A DNA stretch of 64,000 nucleotides from Sphingomonas ginsenosidivorax. Its GTDB lineage: Bacteria > Pseudomonadota > Alphaproteobacteria > Sphingomonadales > Sphingomonadaceae. This document shows, piece after piece, positions 7,323 to 15,477 of the stretch. The stretch covers positions 2,483,001 to 2,547,000 of the forward strand of contig NZ_VOQR01000001.1 of the NCBI RefSeq assembly GCF_007995065.1. Reading direction: 5' to 3'. The notes under the pieces were generated by a model. It was not told the origin of the DNA. It was given only the letters and a program-made list of their open reading frames with translations, and made no database searches. A program made the translations under genes and the position numbers. The first letter of the stretch is position 1, and each line of letters begins with the position of its first letter.

Positions 7323-8417
7323 CTAGCGCCGGTTCCAGAGCTTCGGCCAGAGGTCGCCGAGATCGTTGGTGTCGATCGGATCGGTGCCGGGCGGCGGCAC
7401 CGCGGCCTCGGCGATGAAGTCCGCGACATGGCCGGGGAGTGTGAGGCCGAACCGCGGGAGGTGCTTGAAGACATGGTAGGCCGCGGCGGTCAGATTGTGC
7501 TCGCGCAGGATCGAGACCATCCGCAGGAAAGTGATCGGGTCGAGCAGCGGGACCAGCCGGATCAGGTCGGCATATTGGTAGAAGCCCTTGCCGTAGGTGT
7601 GGACGCTTTCCCAATAGAGCTTGAAGACCAGATGCGCGCCGAACCACGCGAAGTCGGGCAGCCCGATCACGTGGTCCGGATAGGCCTTCTGCCACGAGCA
7701 GGCGAGCAGGCCGTCGAGTTCGATGTCGAGCGAGAGCTTGTGGTGGATGTCGACCACTGCATAGCACCACGGCGCATCGGTGGTGGCGTCGTGCCAGAAC
7801 TGGTGCGTCCAGGGCTCGTCGCGGATCGCGGCGCGCGTCTCGTCGGACAGGTTGGTGACGAGCAGCCGCCGGGCGAGGAAGCCGAGTTCGAAATGCGATT
7901 CCTCGACGATCGCGCGCAGATCGCGGTCGGCGCGGACGAACCGGCCGCGCTCGGGATCGCGCTGCGCCTGATGGAAGCCGCAGTCGAGCGCGAGCGCCTC
8001 GGCCTGTTCGAGATCGTCCCAGCCGACGCCGAGGTCGAACTCCCACGCGCCACGCAGGTGCCGTGCGGGATAGAGCAGGCACCCCGCCGCCGCGCCCTTC
8101 AGCAGTGCGTAGCGGATCCCGGCGGCGTCGAGCGCCGCGAGGAACCCTGCGCACCCGGCGACCTGCGCCTGCACGAACGCGGTGACAGCGAGGCGCGCGC
8201 GTACGAACCGCGCGTGATCCTGTTCGACGAGCGTCGGCTCCAGCAGCGTCGGTGCGAGCGCCGGCAGGATCTGCCAGTTGGCGAACAGTGACGCGAGGAG
8301 TGTGGCCGAGCCGTCGGCACAGAGCGTCTCACCCTGCGGCGCCTGGCCTGCCAGCAGCCGGACGAGGGGGGCCTCGGACGGGTGCTCGGCTTGCACCATG
8401 ACGGTCTGGGACGACAT
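7323..8417 (-). CDS. PF14907-like nucleotidyltransferase family protein
   Basis: 364 residues. Residues 104-131 (ALLKGAAAGCLLYP, then RGAWEFDLGV) match the K-G-x-A ... R-x(3)-D-x-D core of the uncharacterised nucleotidyltransferase family NTP_transf_5. Here the acidic pair is Glu126/Asp128. The downstream H-x-K-L-S of VDIHHKLSLDIEL is also typical. Family members sit in capsule, lasso-peptide and other secondary-metabolite clusters, where some transfer nucleotidyl or sugar groups to a modified peptide. It is the last gene of a ten-gene same-strand run and starts 3 bases after the 78-residue repeat protein. Confidence 0.75.
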   Translation of the reverse strand: MSSQTVMVQAEHPSEAPLVRLLAGQAPQGETLCADGSATLLASLFANWQILPALAPTLLEPTLVEQDHARFVRARLAVTAFVQAQVAGCAGFLAALDAAGIRYALLKGAAAGCLLYPARHLRGAWEFDLGVGWDDLEQAEALALDCGFHQAQRDPERGRFVRADRDLRAIVEESHFELGFLARRLLVTNLSDETRAAIRDEPWTHQFWHDATTDAPWCYAVVDIHHKLSLDIELDGLLACSWQKAYPDHVIGLPDFAWFGAHLVFKLYWESVHTYGKGFYQYADLIRLVPLLDPITFLRMVSILREHNLTAAAYHVFKHLPRFGLTLPGHVADFIAEAAVPPPGTDPIDTNDLGDLWPKLWNRR

Positions 8418-8420
8418 GGC

Positions 8421-8657
8421 TCAGATCTCGACCGCTTCGAGGGGAAGTTCCAGGCGGCGGTCCGCCGCGGCGAGTTGTCCGGCGATGGCGGATGCGACCC
8501 GCTCGACCCCGTGGCGGCCGAGCCGGACCGTGGCCTGCGAGCGCTGCAGGTCTTGATGGCGCCCGCGCGCCGATGGGAGCAAGGGTTCGCGGCCCTGGTC
8601 GGCCGTCATCTGCCTGCAGATGGCGCTCGCAAGGGCGTCGACGAAGGTCATGGTCAT
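8421..8657 (-). CDS. Small repeat protein with two 13-residue motifs
   Basis: 78 residues; start at ATG 8657, with a second ATG two codons on. Two copies of an amphipathic unit are visible: FVDALASAICRQM (5-17) and GVERVASAIAGQL (50-62). The same unit recurs three times in the 126-residue and about six times in the 209-residue proteins upstream. There is no signal peptide and the linker is Arg/Gln-rich. No family recognised. It lies between the kinase (29-base gap) and the nucleotidyltransferase (3-base gap), so cotranslation with both is likely. It could be a precursor, scaffold or partner of those enzymes; that is inference. Confidence 0.65.
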   Translation of the reverse strand: MTMTFVDALASAICRQMTADQGREPLLPSARGRHQDLQRSQATVRLGRHGVERVASAIAGQLAAADRRLELPLEAVEI

Positions 8658-8686
8658 GGATTTTCCCGATCGACTATCGGAAAAGA

Positions 8687-9499
8687 CTATCCAGCGCGTG
8701 AAACTGCGGCAATTCGACTTGCATCCCGGTTGCGATCTACCGCGTCTATCGCCTCCATTATGGTTTCGAACGCCGCATCCGGGCTGCCTTCATTGTCGAT
8801 GACCATGACGGTGTCATAGTCCGCCATGCGCTGTCCGAGCGCATCGCGCATCCGGACGAGGTGTCCGAGCAACGGCACGGCCCCGTCGGCGGCGCCGCGG
8901 ATCGCCGGATCGCCTTCCGTCATCGTCTGGTGCAGCCCGCCGACGATCCGCGCGCCGCGTTCGAAATAGCTGACCGGGCGACCCCGCGCGATCATCCGGT
9001 CGCGACATATGGCGGGATCGCAGTCGATCAGGAACAGGATGGTCGGCCGCGGCGCATAGGCGGCGAGCGCGTGCATATAGTCCGTCGAGAGGCCCTCGAG
9101 GATGCCGCGGACCATCAAAGTGGGCACGTAGCGATCGAAGAAGACGAGCCCGTCGCCGTCGAGCGCGTGGCGGTGTTCGGCGACCTGCTCGACGATCGTG
9201 ACCCAGCTGAGCAGGCTGAAGGTGAGCGGCGTGGCGTTGCGCCATTTCGCGCGTTCCAGCGCGTGCGCGGTGATGTCGGAACGACCGAGCCTGAGCTTGA
9301 GCGTCTCGCGTCCACGCGCGGCATGCGCGGCGATGACGCGGTCGAGCAGAGTCGATTTGCCGGCACCGTCGATCCCCTCGAACGCGAACAGGTTGCGCGG
9401 GCGCAGCAGCCCGGGCTCGACCACCAGGTTGAGCGGCGGTCGGCAGGGATAGACCGGGGGCAGCGCACCGGGTTCGGGGGTATCGTCGTCGATCCGCAT
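8687..9499 (-). CDS. Thymidylate-kinase-like P-loop kinase
   Basis: 270 residues. After an N-terminal extension of about 35 residues come the Walker A GIDGAGKST (42-50), the FFDRYVPT DR(Y/H) motif at 121-127 and a LID-like DRMIARGRPVSYFERG. These match the dTMP kinase fold, but the extension and the weak substrate motifs make a housekeeping Tmk unlikely. A nucleotide or nucleotide-like phosphate acceptor is inferred. It sits in the run that begins with 7-deazapurine-type genes, so a modified NMP is one candidate substrate. SD-like AGGACG precedes the ATG. Confidence 0.75.
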   Translation of the reverse strand: MRIDDDTPEPGALPPVYPCRPPLNLVVEPGLLRPRNLFAFEGIDGAGKSTLLDRVIAAHAARGRETLKLRLGRSDITAHALERAKWRNATPLTFSLLSWVTIVEQVAEHRHALDGDGLVFFDRYVPTLMVRGILEGLSTDYMHALAAYAPRPTILFLIDCDPAICRDRMIARGRPVSYFERGARIVGGLHQTMTEGDPAIRGAADGAVPLLGHLVRMRDALGQRMADYDTVMVIDNEGSPDAAFETIMEAIDAVDRNRDASRIAAVSRAG

Positions 9500-9585
9500 G
9501 CGGTGCGTCCTGTCGGATAGGGGGTGGCTGCGGGCGCGGCGGATCGGCGCGGGTCCTCCCCCCGCTCAGGGGAGGAGGATTGGCG

Positions 9586-10215
9586 CTAGTCGCGTTTACG
9601 AACGGTGGCCGGGGGCGCAGCGGGAGGGTCGGACAGCGCCACGGTCGGCGCTGCGGTGGCAGCGGCCACCGGTTGCTCAGCCTCCGCCGCGGTCGGCTCG
9701 GCCTGCGCGGTGCGGAGCGAGGCGGTGACAATCGAGGCGACACGGCCTTGGAATGCGCGCGCGTCGGCCGGCGTGCCGACCAGCCGCACGCTGTTCAGCC
9801 GGCGCAGGATCGTGCTGGCCACGATAGCGGCGGGGTCGGCGGCGGCCTGACGGCTGCCGAGCGCGCCGGCCAGCGCCTTCGCCGCGGCGGCGGGATCGAT
9901 CGTGCTCAGCGCCACCGGTTCGGGACCCGGCGCCTTGCCGAGCTGCCGGGTGACCGTGCGCACGATGCCGCGGGTCAGGCGGCTGGCAGCGAGCGGGATG
10001 CCGGGTACCGCCGGCCCCGTCGCGAGCCGGCGGGTCACCGCGCTGGCGAGAACGGTCGCGAGACGATCGACCGATGGATCCGCGCCGGGTTTGCGGCCGC
10101 GGCGGGGAGCAGCGACGCTGGCGTACCGAGCGGCCGCCGGGCCGGCGCGCGGTCCCCGCGTCTGGAGCCGGCGCACGACGGCGGCGGCAACGCTATCGAC
10201 AACAGTTCTGGGCAT
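9586..10215 (-). CDS. Basic repeat protein, about six 13-residue motifs
   Basis: 209 residues, rich in Ala, Arg, Pro, Thr. Copies of the amphipathic unit occur at 5-17 (VVDSVAAAVVRRL), 52-64 (LATVLASAVTRRL), 80-92 (LTRGIVRTVTRQL), 128-140 (PAAIVASTILRRL) and 155-167 (FQGRVASIVTASL), with a weaker one at 107-119. Hydrophobic residues fall at unit positions 1, 5, 9 and 13. The last 40 residues are Ala/Pro/Thr-rich and ordered structure is unlikely. The leader AGGAGACAGGAC before the ATG almost duplicates that of the 126-residue gene. No known family; no signal peptide. Confidence 0.65.
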   Translation of the reverse strand: MPRTVVDSVAAAVVRRLQTRGPRAGPAAARYASVAAPRRGRKPGADPSVDRLATVLASAVTRRLATGPAVPGIPLAASRLTRGIVRTVTRQLGKAPGPEPVALSTIDPAAAAKALAGALGSRQAAADPAAIVASTILRRLNSVRLVGTPADARAFQGRVASIVTASLRTAQAEPTAAEAEQPVAAATAAPTVALSDPPAAPPATVRKRD

Positions 10216-10265
10216 GTCCTGTCTCCTGTAGCGCCGGACGAGGTCACCCCGCCCGGCGCATTCCC

Positions 10266-10646
10266 CTAGCGACGACGCAAGGCCGCGCGGCCGGCGAGCT
10301 GGCGCGAGACCGCACTGGCGACCGCCGCGACGAGGCTGCCGCGGGGTTTCGCCTTGCGCGCGGGCGTCTTGCGCGCGGCACCCGATGCCGAGAGCCGCCC
10401 GGTGACCGCGCTGGCGACGGCGGCAGCGAGCGTCGGCCGCCGTGCCCCCGTCTTGCCGCGTGCGGCCGGATGGCTGAGCGCGCCGGTCTTGCGCTTCGTT
10501 CTGACGGGTGCAGTGCGCGCCACCCTTCCGGATCCGACCGTCGTGGTGAGCTGCGCGACGACGGCGCTGGCGACGGCGGCGGGCAGGCTGGCGCGCTTCG
10601 CCGTCGGACGGCGCCGGATAGCCTTGCGGATAGTGGGTCGTGCCAT
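10266..10646 (-). CDS. Basic repeat protein, three 13-residue motifs
   Basis: 126 residues, strongly basic (Lys/Arg/Ala/Thr/Pro, H1-histone-like linkers). Three near-identical units occur: LPAAVASAVVAQL (21-33), LAAAVASAVTGRL (73-85) and LVAAVASAVSRQL (105-117). A strong SD (AAAGGAGACATGAC) precedes the ATG. It starts 13 bases after the HTH gene stops. The basic linkers suggest nucleic-acid or polyanion binding and the helices suggest self-association or partner docking; both are inference. No family recognised. Confidence 0.65.
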   Translation of the reverse strand: MARPTIRKAIRRRPTAKRASLPAAVASAVVAQLTTTVGSGRVARTAPVRTKRKTGALSHPAARGKTGARRPTLAAAVASAVTGRLSASGAARKTPARKAKPRGSLVAAVASAVSRQLAGRAALRRR

Positions 10647-10659
10647 GTCATGTCTCCTT

Positions 10660-11424
10660 TCAGTTCGGGGTGACCAGGGTCTTCTGGTGGGCGTGGGTCG
10701 ACGCCGGATCGGCGGGGACCGGGATCAGGCGGCTGGGCCAGCGTGCCCCGCACTGCGCGAGCGTCACGGCGGTCCAGAGCGGGTCGCCGGGCGGCGCGAC
10801 TAGCGACAGTCGCCCCCGCCAGAGGATGAGGAGCCGCGCGACGAAGGCTTCGCGCTCGGCCGCGGTCGGCGCATGCGGATAGGCGAGCACGCTCCAGTCG
10901 CCGCGCGGGCGGCGCGCCCAAAGCAGCCAATACGGATCGGGATAGGCGCGTTGGCCGCTTTGCAGGACGACCATCGTGGCGGCCGACCGCGGCGCGGCGC
11001 ACCAGCGCGCCGGTGCCGATGGAAGCGCGGGGGGCGCCACCCGCCACGCGTCGAGATACCGGAGCAACGTCCAGCGCGAGACCTGGATGCCGGTCTCGCG
11101 CTCGATCAACAGGCGCACCGCCGCGCCGTCCCACACGCCGTACGGCAGGCCCTGCGCATCGGGCGGTCCCGCCAGCAGATGCGTCGCAAGCCGGTCGATC
11201 GGCGTGTTGCCCGCGAGGCGTGGCGGACGACCCTGGCGTCTGGCGGCGAGATCGTCGGCGCCGCCACGGTGGAATCGCGACTTCCATTGGCTGACGCTTG
11301 CCACCGACGTGTCGAGCAGCGCTGCGACCTGTTTCTGCGTCAGCCCGCGTGCCAGCGCTTCGATCGCGCGACGCCGGCGCTCTTCGCGCTGCGCGGGGGT
11401 CAGGGAAGGAGGGGGCGGAGCCAT
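10660..11424 (-). CDS. IS630-like HTH protein without obvious DDE catalytic domain
   Basis: 254 residues. Residues about 8-70 (RRAIEALARGLTQKQVAALL, then SVSQWKSRF and GRPPRL) match the first HTH of IS630-family transposases. Residues about 92-125 (PYGVWDGAAVRLL, then VSRWTLLRYLDAW) match the second winged-helix unit. The remaining 125 residues (WLLWARRPRGDWSVLAYPHA and after) do not show a recognisable D-D-E arrangement, and no terminal inverted repeats were seen. It therefore looks like a domesticated regulator or DNA-binding protein at the head of the repeat/kinase genes. It starts 74 bases after queE stops, on the same strand, with no terminator between. Confidence 0.65.
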   Translation of the reverse strand: MAPPPPSLTPAQREERRRRAIEALARGLTQKQVAALLDTSVASVSQWKSRFHRGGADDLAARRQGRPPRLAGNTPIDRLATHLLAGPPDAQGLPYGVWDGAAVRLLIERETGIQVSRWTLLRYLDAWRVAPPALPSAPARWCAAPRSAATMVVLQSGQRAYPDPYWLLWARRPRGDWSVLAYPHAPTAAEREAFVARLLILWRGRLSLVAPPGDPLWTAVTLAQCGARWPSRLIPVPADPASTHAHQKTLVTPN

Positions 11425-11498
11425 GCCCCTTCATGGCATGTTCTAAAGCAGTTTATGCACCAACTGGCACCGTTTCGGCGGTAATGGGTGAACGCCGG

Positions 11499-12191
11499 TC
11501 AGGGCAGGTCGAGAAGCTTGTGCAGCTGGAGACAGAGGCGGTAGCCGTGACGCATCGCGATCCCCGCGGCGGTCGCCTGATGCGCGCGGTTCGCAACCGC
11601 GTCGCCGTCGTCACGCGGCATCACGAACACGCGTGTGTTGGACGGCGGGCGGAACAGGCGGGTGCGCTGGCCCGCCTTCTGGGTCGACGCCATCGGCAAG
11701 CCATCATCGGGATCGACCTCGCCCGCCGCCAGCACATATTTGTACGCGGTGATACGCGGCACGATCGCGTCGTGCAGCTGCTTGGTCTTGGGGCTGCACA
11801 CGATCGTCAGCCGGTCGTCGACGGGAAGCGGGATCGACAGCGTCCCGTTGGTCTCGATCTGGACGCGTAGTCCCCGGGCGAGGAGCTGCTGGACGAGCGG
11901 CGCGATGTTCTGGCGGAAGGGTTCGCCGCCGGTCAGCACGATCAGGTCGCAATGCGCCGGGCGATGCGTCTCGATCGCGGCGATCAGATCGGCCAAGGCC
12001 GGCCGCCAGGTCGAGCTTTCGAAGTCGGTGTCGCACCAGTAGCAGCGGATGTTGCATCCCGCGGTGCGTACGAAGACCGCGGGGTCGCCGGCGAAGGGGC
12101 CTTCGCCCTGCAGCGTGTAGAAGACTTCCTGGATCCAGAGGCTGGCGCCGTCGCCCATCTCCTGCGCGCGCGCGGGGTTGCCGCCGAACAT
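11499..12191 (-). CDS. queE: QueE-like 7-carboxy-7-deazaguanine synthase (radical SAM)
   Basis: 230 residues. The radical-SAM cluster cysteines 46, 50 and 53 lie in GCNIRCYWCDT (CxxxCxxC), and GGEP at 88-91 binds SAM. The N-terminal FYTLQGEGPFAGDPAVFVR is characteristic of QueE. It converts 6-carboxy-tetrahydropterin to CDG. Start ATG 12191 overlaps the UbiD-like stop as TGATG, giving translational coupling. Neighbours include queD-, UbiD- and PRTase-like genes but no queC, so CDG may be diverted from preQ0. Confidence 0.93.
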   Translation of the reverse strand: MFGGNPARAQEMGDGASLWIQEVFYTLQGEGPFAGDPAVFVRTAGCNIRCYWCDTDFESSTWRPALADLIAAIETHRPAHCDLIVLTGGEPFRQNIAPLVQQLLARGLRVQIETNGTLSIPLPVDDRLTIVCSPKTKQLHDAIVPRITAYKYVLAAGEVDPDDGLPMASTQKAGQRTRLFRPPSNTRVFVMPRDDGDAVANRAHQATAAGIAMRHGYRLCLQLHKLLDLP

Positions 12192-13378
12192 CAGAGCTCG
12201 GTCCAGCGATGATCGGTGCGACGGTCGCAGAGGATGCCGATGCGGTGGCCCTCCTGCCGGCCGCGACGGATATAGGGGCGGCGCTCGACCTCGGCGGGGA
12301 AGACGATCGCTTCCTTCAACACGTCGACGCCCGGGCGCGTCGCGACCACCAGTTTCGCGCGGCCGTCGAAATCGAGCGCGGCGGCGACCATCGCAGCGGA
12401 CGGCGCTTCGCTCTCGATGACGGCCATGTATTCGCCGAACGCGTCGAGCGGGTAGCGGACGGTGTCGACCGCGAACCCGGCGGTGCGCAGATGGTCGAAC
12501 AGCAGGACCTCGTTCTGCAGCGCCATCAGCGTGAGCCCACTGGTCTTGCCGCAGAACAGCCCCAGGCACTGCGCGTCGTCGCGGACGCGGATGCGATCGA
12601 CGATGACGACGGGGCTGGAGGTCGCATCGCTGTAATAGCCCTTGAACTCGCCGAACGGCGCCTCGGTGCGGTGTTCGCGCGTGACATGGCCCTCGATCAC
12701 GATCTCGGCGTCGGCCGGCGCGGACGGATAGTCGCCGCCGGCGAGCGCCACTGCGCCGCCGCCCAGCCGTCCGGCCGCGTCGTAGCTGTCGAGCGCGGAC
12801 GGCAGTTTCGCGGCGGCGGCGAGATAGGCCGCGAAAGGGCCGCCGTTGAACAGCGTGATCGGCACGCGCGGCGCGTCGGCGAGGCCTGCGGTCACGATCC
12901 GGTGCGCGTCGGTGCGCGGATCCATGAACAGCACAATCTCGCGCGGGCCGGCGACGAGGCCGCGGTAGAAGCCGAGATTGGTCCCGCCGCTCTCGTCCGC
13001 GAGCGCGCCGACGAACGCGGTCAGATATCGGCCCGCGTCGCCCGGCTGGTGCCAGAGCAGCGGCAGCTCGGCGAGCGAGCCGAGGTCGCGGGTGGCGAGG
13101 CTGGGCGCGAACACCGGCGGTGCGGGGACCGCGAGACGATCGGCGAGCCGCGTGACGGCACCGCGCGCATCGGCGAGCCCCATCTCGCCGAGCAGCGCGG
13201 CGCGGGTCGGCAGGTTCATCACCAGCGGCAGCCGCGACCCGATCACGTCGGTGAACAGGAAGCAGGGCTCGGCTCCGGTCCGCCGCTGCCAGTCGGACAG
13301 GAAGCGCGTGACGCCGAGATCCGGGTCGACCGGCTGGTCCACGCGGAACAGCTTCGCCGCCTGCAGCGCCTCACGCAT
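12191..13378 (-). CDS. UbiD-family decarboxylase
   Basis: 395 residues, shorter than UbiD proper (about 490). The family core is present: FNGGPFAAYLAAA, the EAPFGEFKGYYSDA stretch (counterpart of the GPFGEHTGYY motif) and VVIVDRI. UbiD enzymes use prenylated FMN to (de)carboxylate aromatic or heteroaromatic acids; the cofactor comes from UbiX, and a ubiX-like gene lies at 18329. Located between a phosphoribosyltransferase and QueE, its likely substrate is the 7-carboxylate of a 7-deazaguanine or its nucleotide; this is inference. Overlaps the PRTase by 8 bases and QueE by 1. Confidence 0.85.
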   Translation of the reverse strand: MREALQAAKLFRVDQPVDPDLGVTRFLSDWQRRTGAEPCFLFTDVIGSRLPLVMNLPTRAALLGEMGLADARGAVTRLADRLAVPAPPVFAPSLATRDLGSLAELPLLWHQPGDAGRYLTAFVGALADESGGTNLGFYRGLVAGPREIVLFMDPRTDAHRIVTAGLADAPRVPITLFNGGPFAAYLAAAAKLPSALDSYDAAGRLGGGAVALAGGDYPSAPADAEIVIEGHVTREHRTEAPFGEFKGYYSDATSSPVVIVDRIRVRDDAQCLGLFCGKTSGLTLMALQNEVLLFDHLRTAGFAVDTVRYPLDAFGEYMAVIESEAPSAAMVAAALDFDGRAKLVVATRPGVDVLKEAIVFPAEVERRPYIRRGRQEGHRIGILCDRRTDHRWTEL

Positions 13379-13889
13379 GAACGCTACCTTCCCAGGGGTC
13401 CTTCCCCTCCCACGGGAAGATCACCCAGCCGTGCACGTCGCACGCCCAGTGGTCGACGATCGCGCGGGGGTTGCGACCGGCGAGGTTGTCGCGGTTGACG
13501 ACCAGCGTGGCGGTGACCGGATCGGCGCCGGCCTGGACCAGGACACGGCAGGCCGCGTCCAGCGTCAGCCCCTGCCCCACGACGTCGTCGACCAGCAGCA
13601 CGCGGCGGCCGCGCATCCGTTCGAGACCGAGCGCGCCGTGGTTCGCCGGCTGCGATTTGTCCGCACGGATCGCATCGCTGTGCGTCCGTGCGATGTCGAG
13701 CACCGCGAACGGCCGGACGCCGAGCATGTGCGAGAGCATTACCGCGGGGACGAGGCCCGAGCGCGCGATCCCGACCACGCCGTCCACCCGCGCATCGGCC
13801 AGCCGGTCGGCGAGCAGCCGCGCCAGCCCTGCGATCTCCTCCCAGGAGAAGCGGTGGATCGTCGAGACCGGGCGCGCAGGGTCGAGCAT
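13371..13889 (-). CDS. Purine-type phosphoribosyltransferase
   Basis: 172 residues from ATG 13889, which overlaps the upstream stop as TGATG just like the queE junction; GTG 13892 is the alternative. The PRPP-binding loop reads VLLVDDVVGQGLTL (about 96-109). GVVGIARSGLVPAVML supplies the pyrophosphate loop, and the VHGWVIFPWE end is typical of Gpt/Hpt-like type I PRTases. It would attach ribose-5-phosphate to a purine-like base. With QueE and UbiD in the same operon, a 7-deazapurine base is the probable acceptor (inference). Confidence 0.85.
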   Translation of the reverse strand: MLDPARPVSTIHRFSWEEIAGLARLLADRLADARVDGVVGIARSGLVPAVMLSHMLGVRPFAVLDIARTHSDAIRADKSQPANHGALGLERMRGRRVLLVDDVVGQGLTLDAACRVLVQAGADPVTATLVVNRDNLAGRNPRAIVDHWACDVHGWVIFPWEGKDPWEGSVHA

Positions 13890-15076
13890 CACCCCGCGAC
13901 CGGACCGGCGACGAACGCCTGCGCGTAATCGGGATGCAGCGCGGGGACGCCGTCGCGGACGTGCGGGCGCCCCTCGGCATGGCCGGCGTTCGAGACGCGC
14001 ACGAACCGTGCGTGATCGGCAAGCTCGGCCACGGCCGCGCAGCCGCTATAGGTGACGCCGGAGCAGAGGCCCCTCGCCAGCTTGCCGAGCGTGTCGGCGA
14101 CGGGGCCGCTATGGTCGAAGGTCCCTTCCACGCCTTCGGGCAGATAGGCGTCGAAGGCGTCGCGCGAGATCGTGGCGCCGGCGAGGCGTTGCAGCGTGAG
14201 GTCGACGCCGAGCGTGACGAAGCCGGTGGTCACCTTGTAGCGGCGGCCGTCATGCTCGACCGCGCGCGCCTCGCTCTCGTCGGCGCCGGCGAGCAGCTTG
14301 CCGAGCATCACCGCGGACGCCCCCGCGGCGATCGCCTTGGCGATGTCGCCCGACCCGCGGATGCCGCCATCGGCGATCACGCCGACGCCGGCCTTGCGCG
14401 CGACCGCGGCGCATTCGAGGATCGCGGTGAGCTGCGGCATGCCGGCGCCGGTGACGACGCGCGTGGTGCAGACGCTGCCCGGGCCGATGCCGACCTTGAT
14501 CGCGTCCGCGCCGGCATCGATCAGGTCGCGTGCACCGTCCGCGGTCGCGACGTTGCCGACGATGCAGTCGAGCTGCGGATGCCGGGCCTTCAGCTCGAGC
14601 AGCGCGGCGATGACGTGATCCGAATGGCCGTGCGCGACGTCGATCGCGAGGATGTCGACGCCCGCATCGGCGAGGCGATCGGCACGCTCGAGATAGTCGC
14701 CCTTGATCCCGACCGCGCCGCCGACACGGAGGCGGCCTGCGAGGTCGAGCGTGGCGTGAGGCGTATCGCCGGCTGCCGCGGCCTTGGTTGCGGCGACCGC
14801 TTCCGCCTGGTCCTGCGGCGACCACATCCGGTGGACGATGCCGATGCCGCCCGCGCGCGCCATCGCGGTCGCCATCGGCGCGGCCGTGCACCAGGGGGTG
14901 TTGGCGGACACGATCGGGACCGCGAGCCGGATGCCGGGCGTGAGCTGCATCGCAGTGTCGACGTCGCGGCGGCTGCGCAAGCGGTTGCGGCGCGGCACGA
15001 GCAGGACGTCGTCGAACGACAGGCCGATGTCCGCGTCGACGCGATCGATGTCGAAGGATCCGTATCGAAGATTCAA
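13889..15076 (-). CDS. GMP reductase / IMP dehydrogenase-like enzyme
   Basis: 395 residues, TIM-barrel IMPDH/GMPR family without CBS domains. Key parts are [15 protein letters not shown], the catalytic-loop Cys203 in [26 protein letters not shown], and a flap beginning YLPEGVEG. The flap has features of both GuaB and GuaC, so the direction (oxidation or reductive deamination) is not settled. The start is TTG at 15076 with AAGGGCG upstream. First gene of the minus-strand run. In toyocamycin/tubercidin-type clusters a GMP-reductase-like enzyme acts on the 7-deazapurine nucleotide, which fits here. Confidence 0.85.
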   Translation of the reverse strand: MNLRYGSFDIDRVDADIGLSFDDVLLVPRRNRLRSRRDVDTAMQLTPGIRLAVPIVSANTPWCTAAPMATAMARAGGIGIVHRMWSPQDQAEAVAATKAAAAGDTPHATLDLAGRLRVGGAVGIKGDYLERADRLADAGVDILAIDVAHGHSDHVIAALLELKARHPQLDCIVGNVATADGARDLIDAGADAIKVGIGPGSVCTTRVVTGAGMPQLTAILECAAVARKAGVGVIADGGIRGSGDIAKAIAAGASAVMLGKLLAGADESEARAVEHDGRRYKVTTGFVTLGVDLTLQRLAGATISRDAFDAYLPEGVEGTFDHSGPVADTLGKLARGLCSGVTYSGCAAVAELADHARFVRVSNAGHAEGRPHVRDGVPALHPDYAQAFVAGPVAG

Positions 15077-15275
15077 GGTGATCGCCCTTCCTCGTCCGAT
15101 GCGGGGCGTCGATTGCCCCGCCTGTCCGCTGCGAGAAAAGGGTATCAGCGACGTCGAACCCGCTGCCTAGAGTTACAATCTCCGATACGGATACAAAAGC
15201 GCGTGATGCCGCAAGCATACCAGTGCCATACATCCGGATCGTTCACTGGCGGATACGCGCGATATCTTGGCATGG

Positions 15276-15325
15276 CGTGACGTAATGCCGTCGCCGCATC
15301 GCCCGTATCCTGTCTTTACGTCACG
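15276..15325. promoter_or_regulatory. Inverted repeat between divergent genes (possible operator)
   Basis: CGTGACGTAA at 15276-15285 and its exact complement TTACGTCACG at 15316-15325, 30 bases apart (three helical turns). It lies midway between the divergent GMPR-like and queD-like genes. The 400-base gap also has an AT-richer patch at about 15170-15200. No gene is visible in it. Confidence 0.5.
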
Positions 15326-15477
15326 GGGAGATGATCAGTTGAGCAGATATCATCGGATGAGCGCATCGCCTGCCGCCGCGCCGTGCGTGGGCGCGTTCCG
15401 TGGATAGCCCGCAGGCCCGCCTCGATGATGCGAGGGGCGATGGCGGGAATGGCCGCCTGCCCATCGTCGAGCTGCCG

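Noticed and set aside
8687..9499. Housekeeping thymidylate kinase tmk
   Set aside because: The 35-residue N-terminal extension, diverged substrate motifs and operon context argue against it; tmk usually lies next to holB.
10660..11424. Active IS630 insertion sequence
   Set aside because: No recognisable DDE motif, no flanking inverted repeats or TA duplication, and the gene lies in tight spacing with operon neighbours.
12192..12569. N-terminal extension of QueE
   Set aside because: It reads an alternative frame of the UbiD-like gene. The TGATG overlap at 12191 and the QueE family start support the shorter protein.
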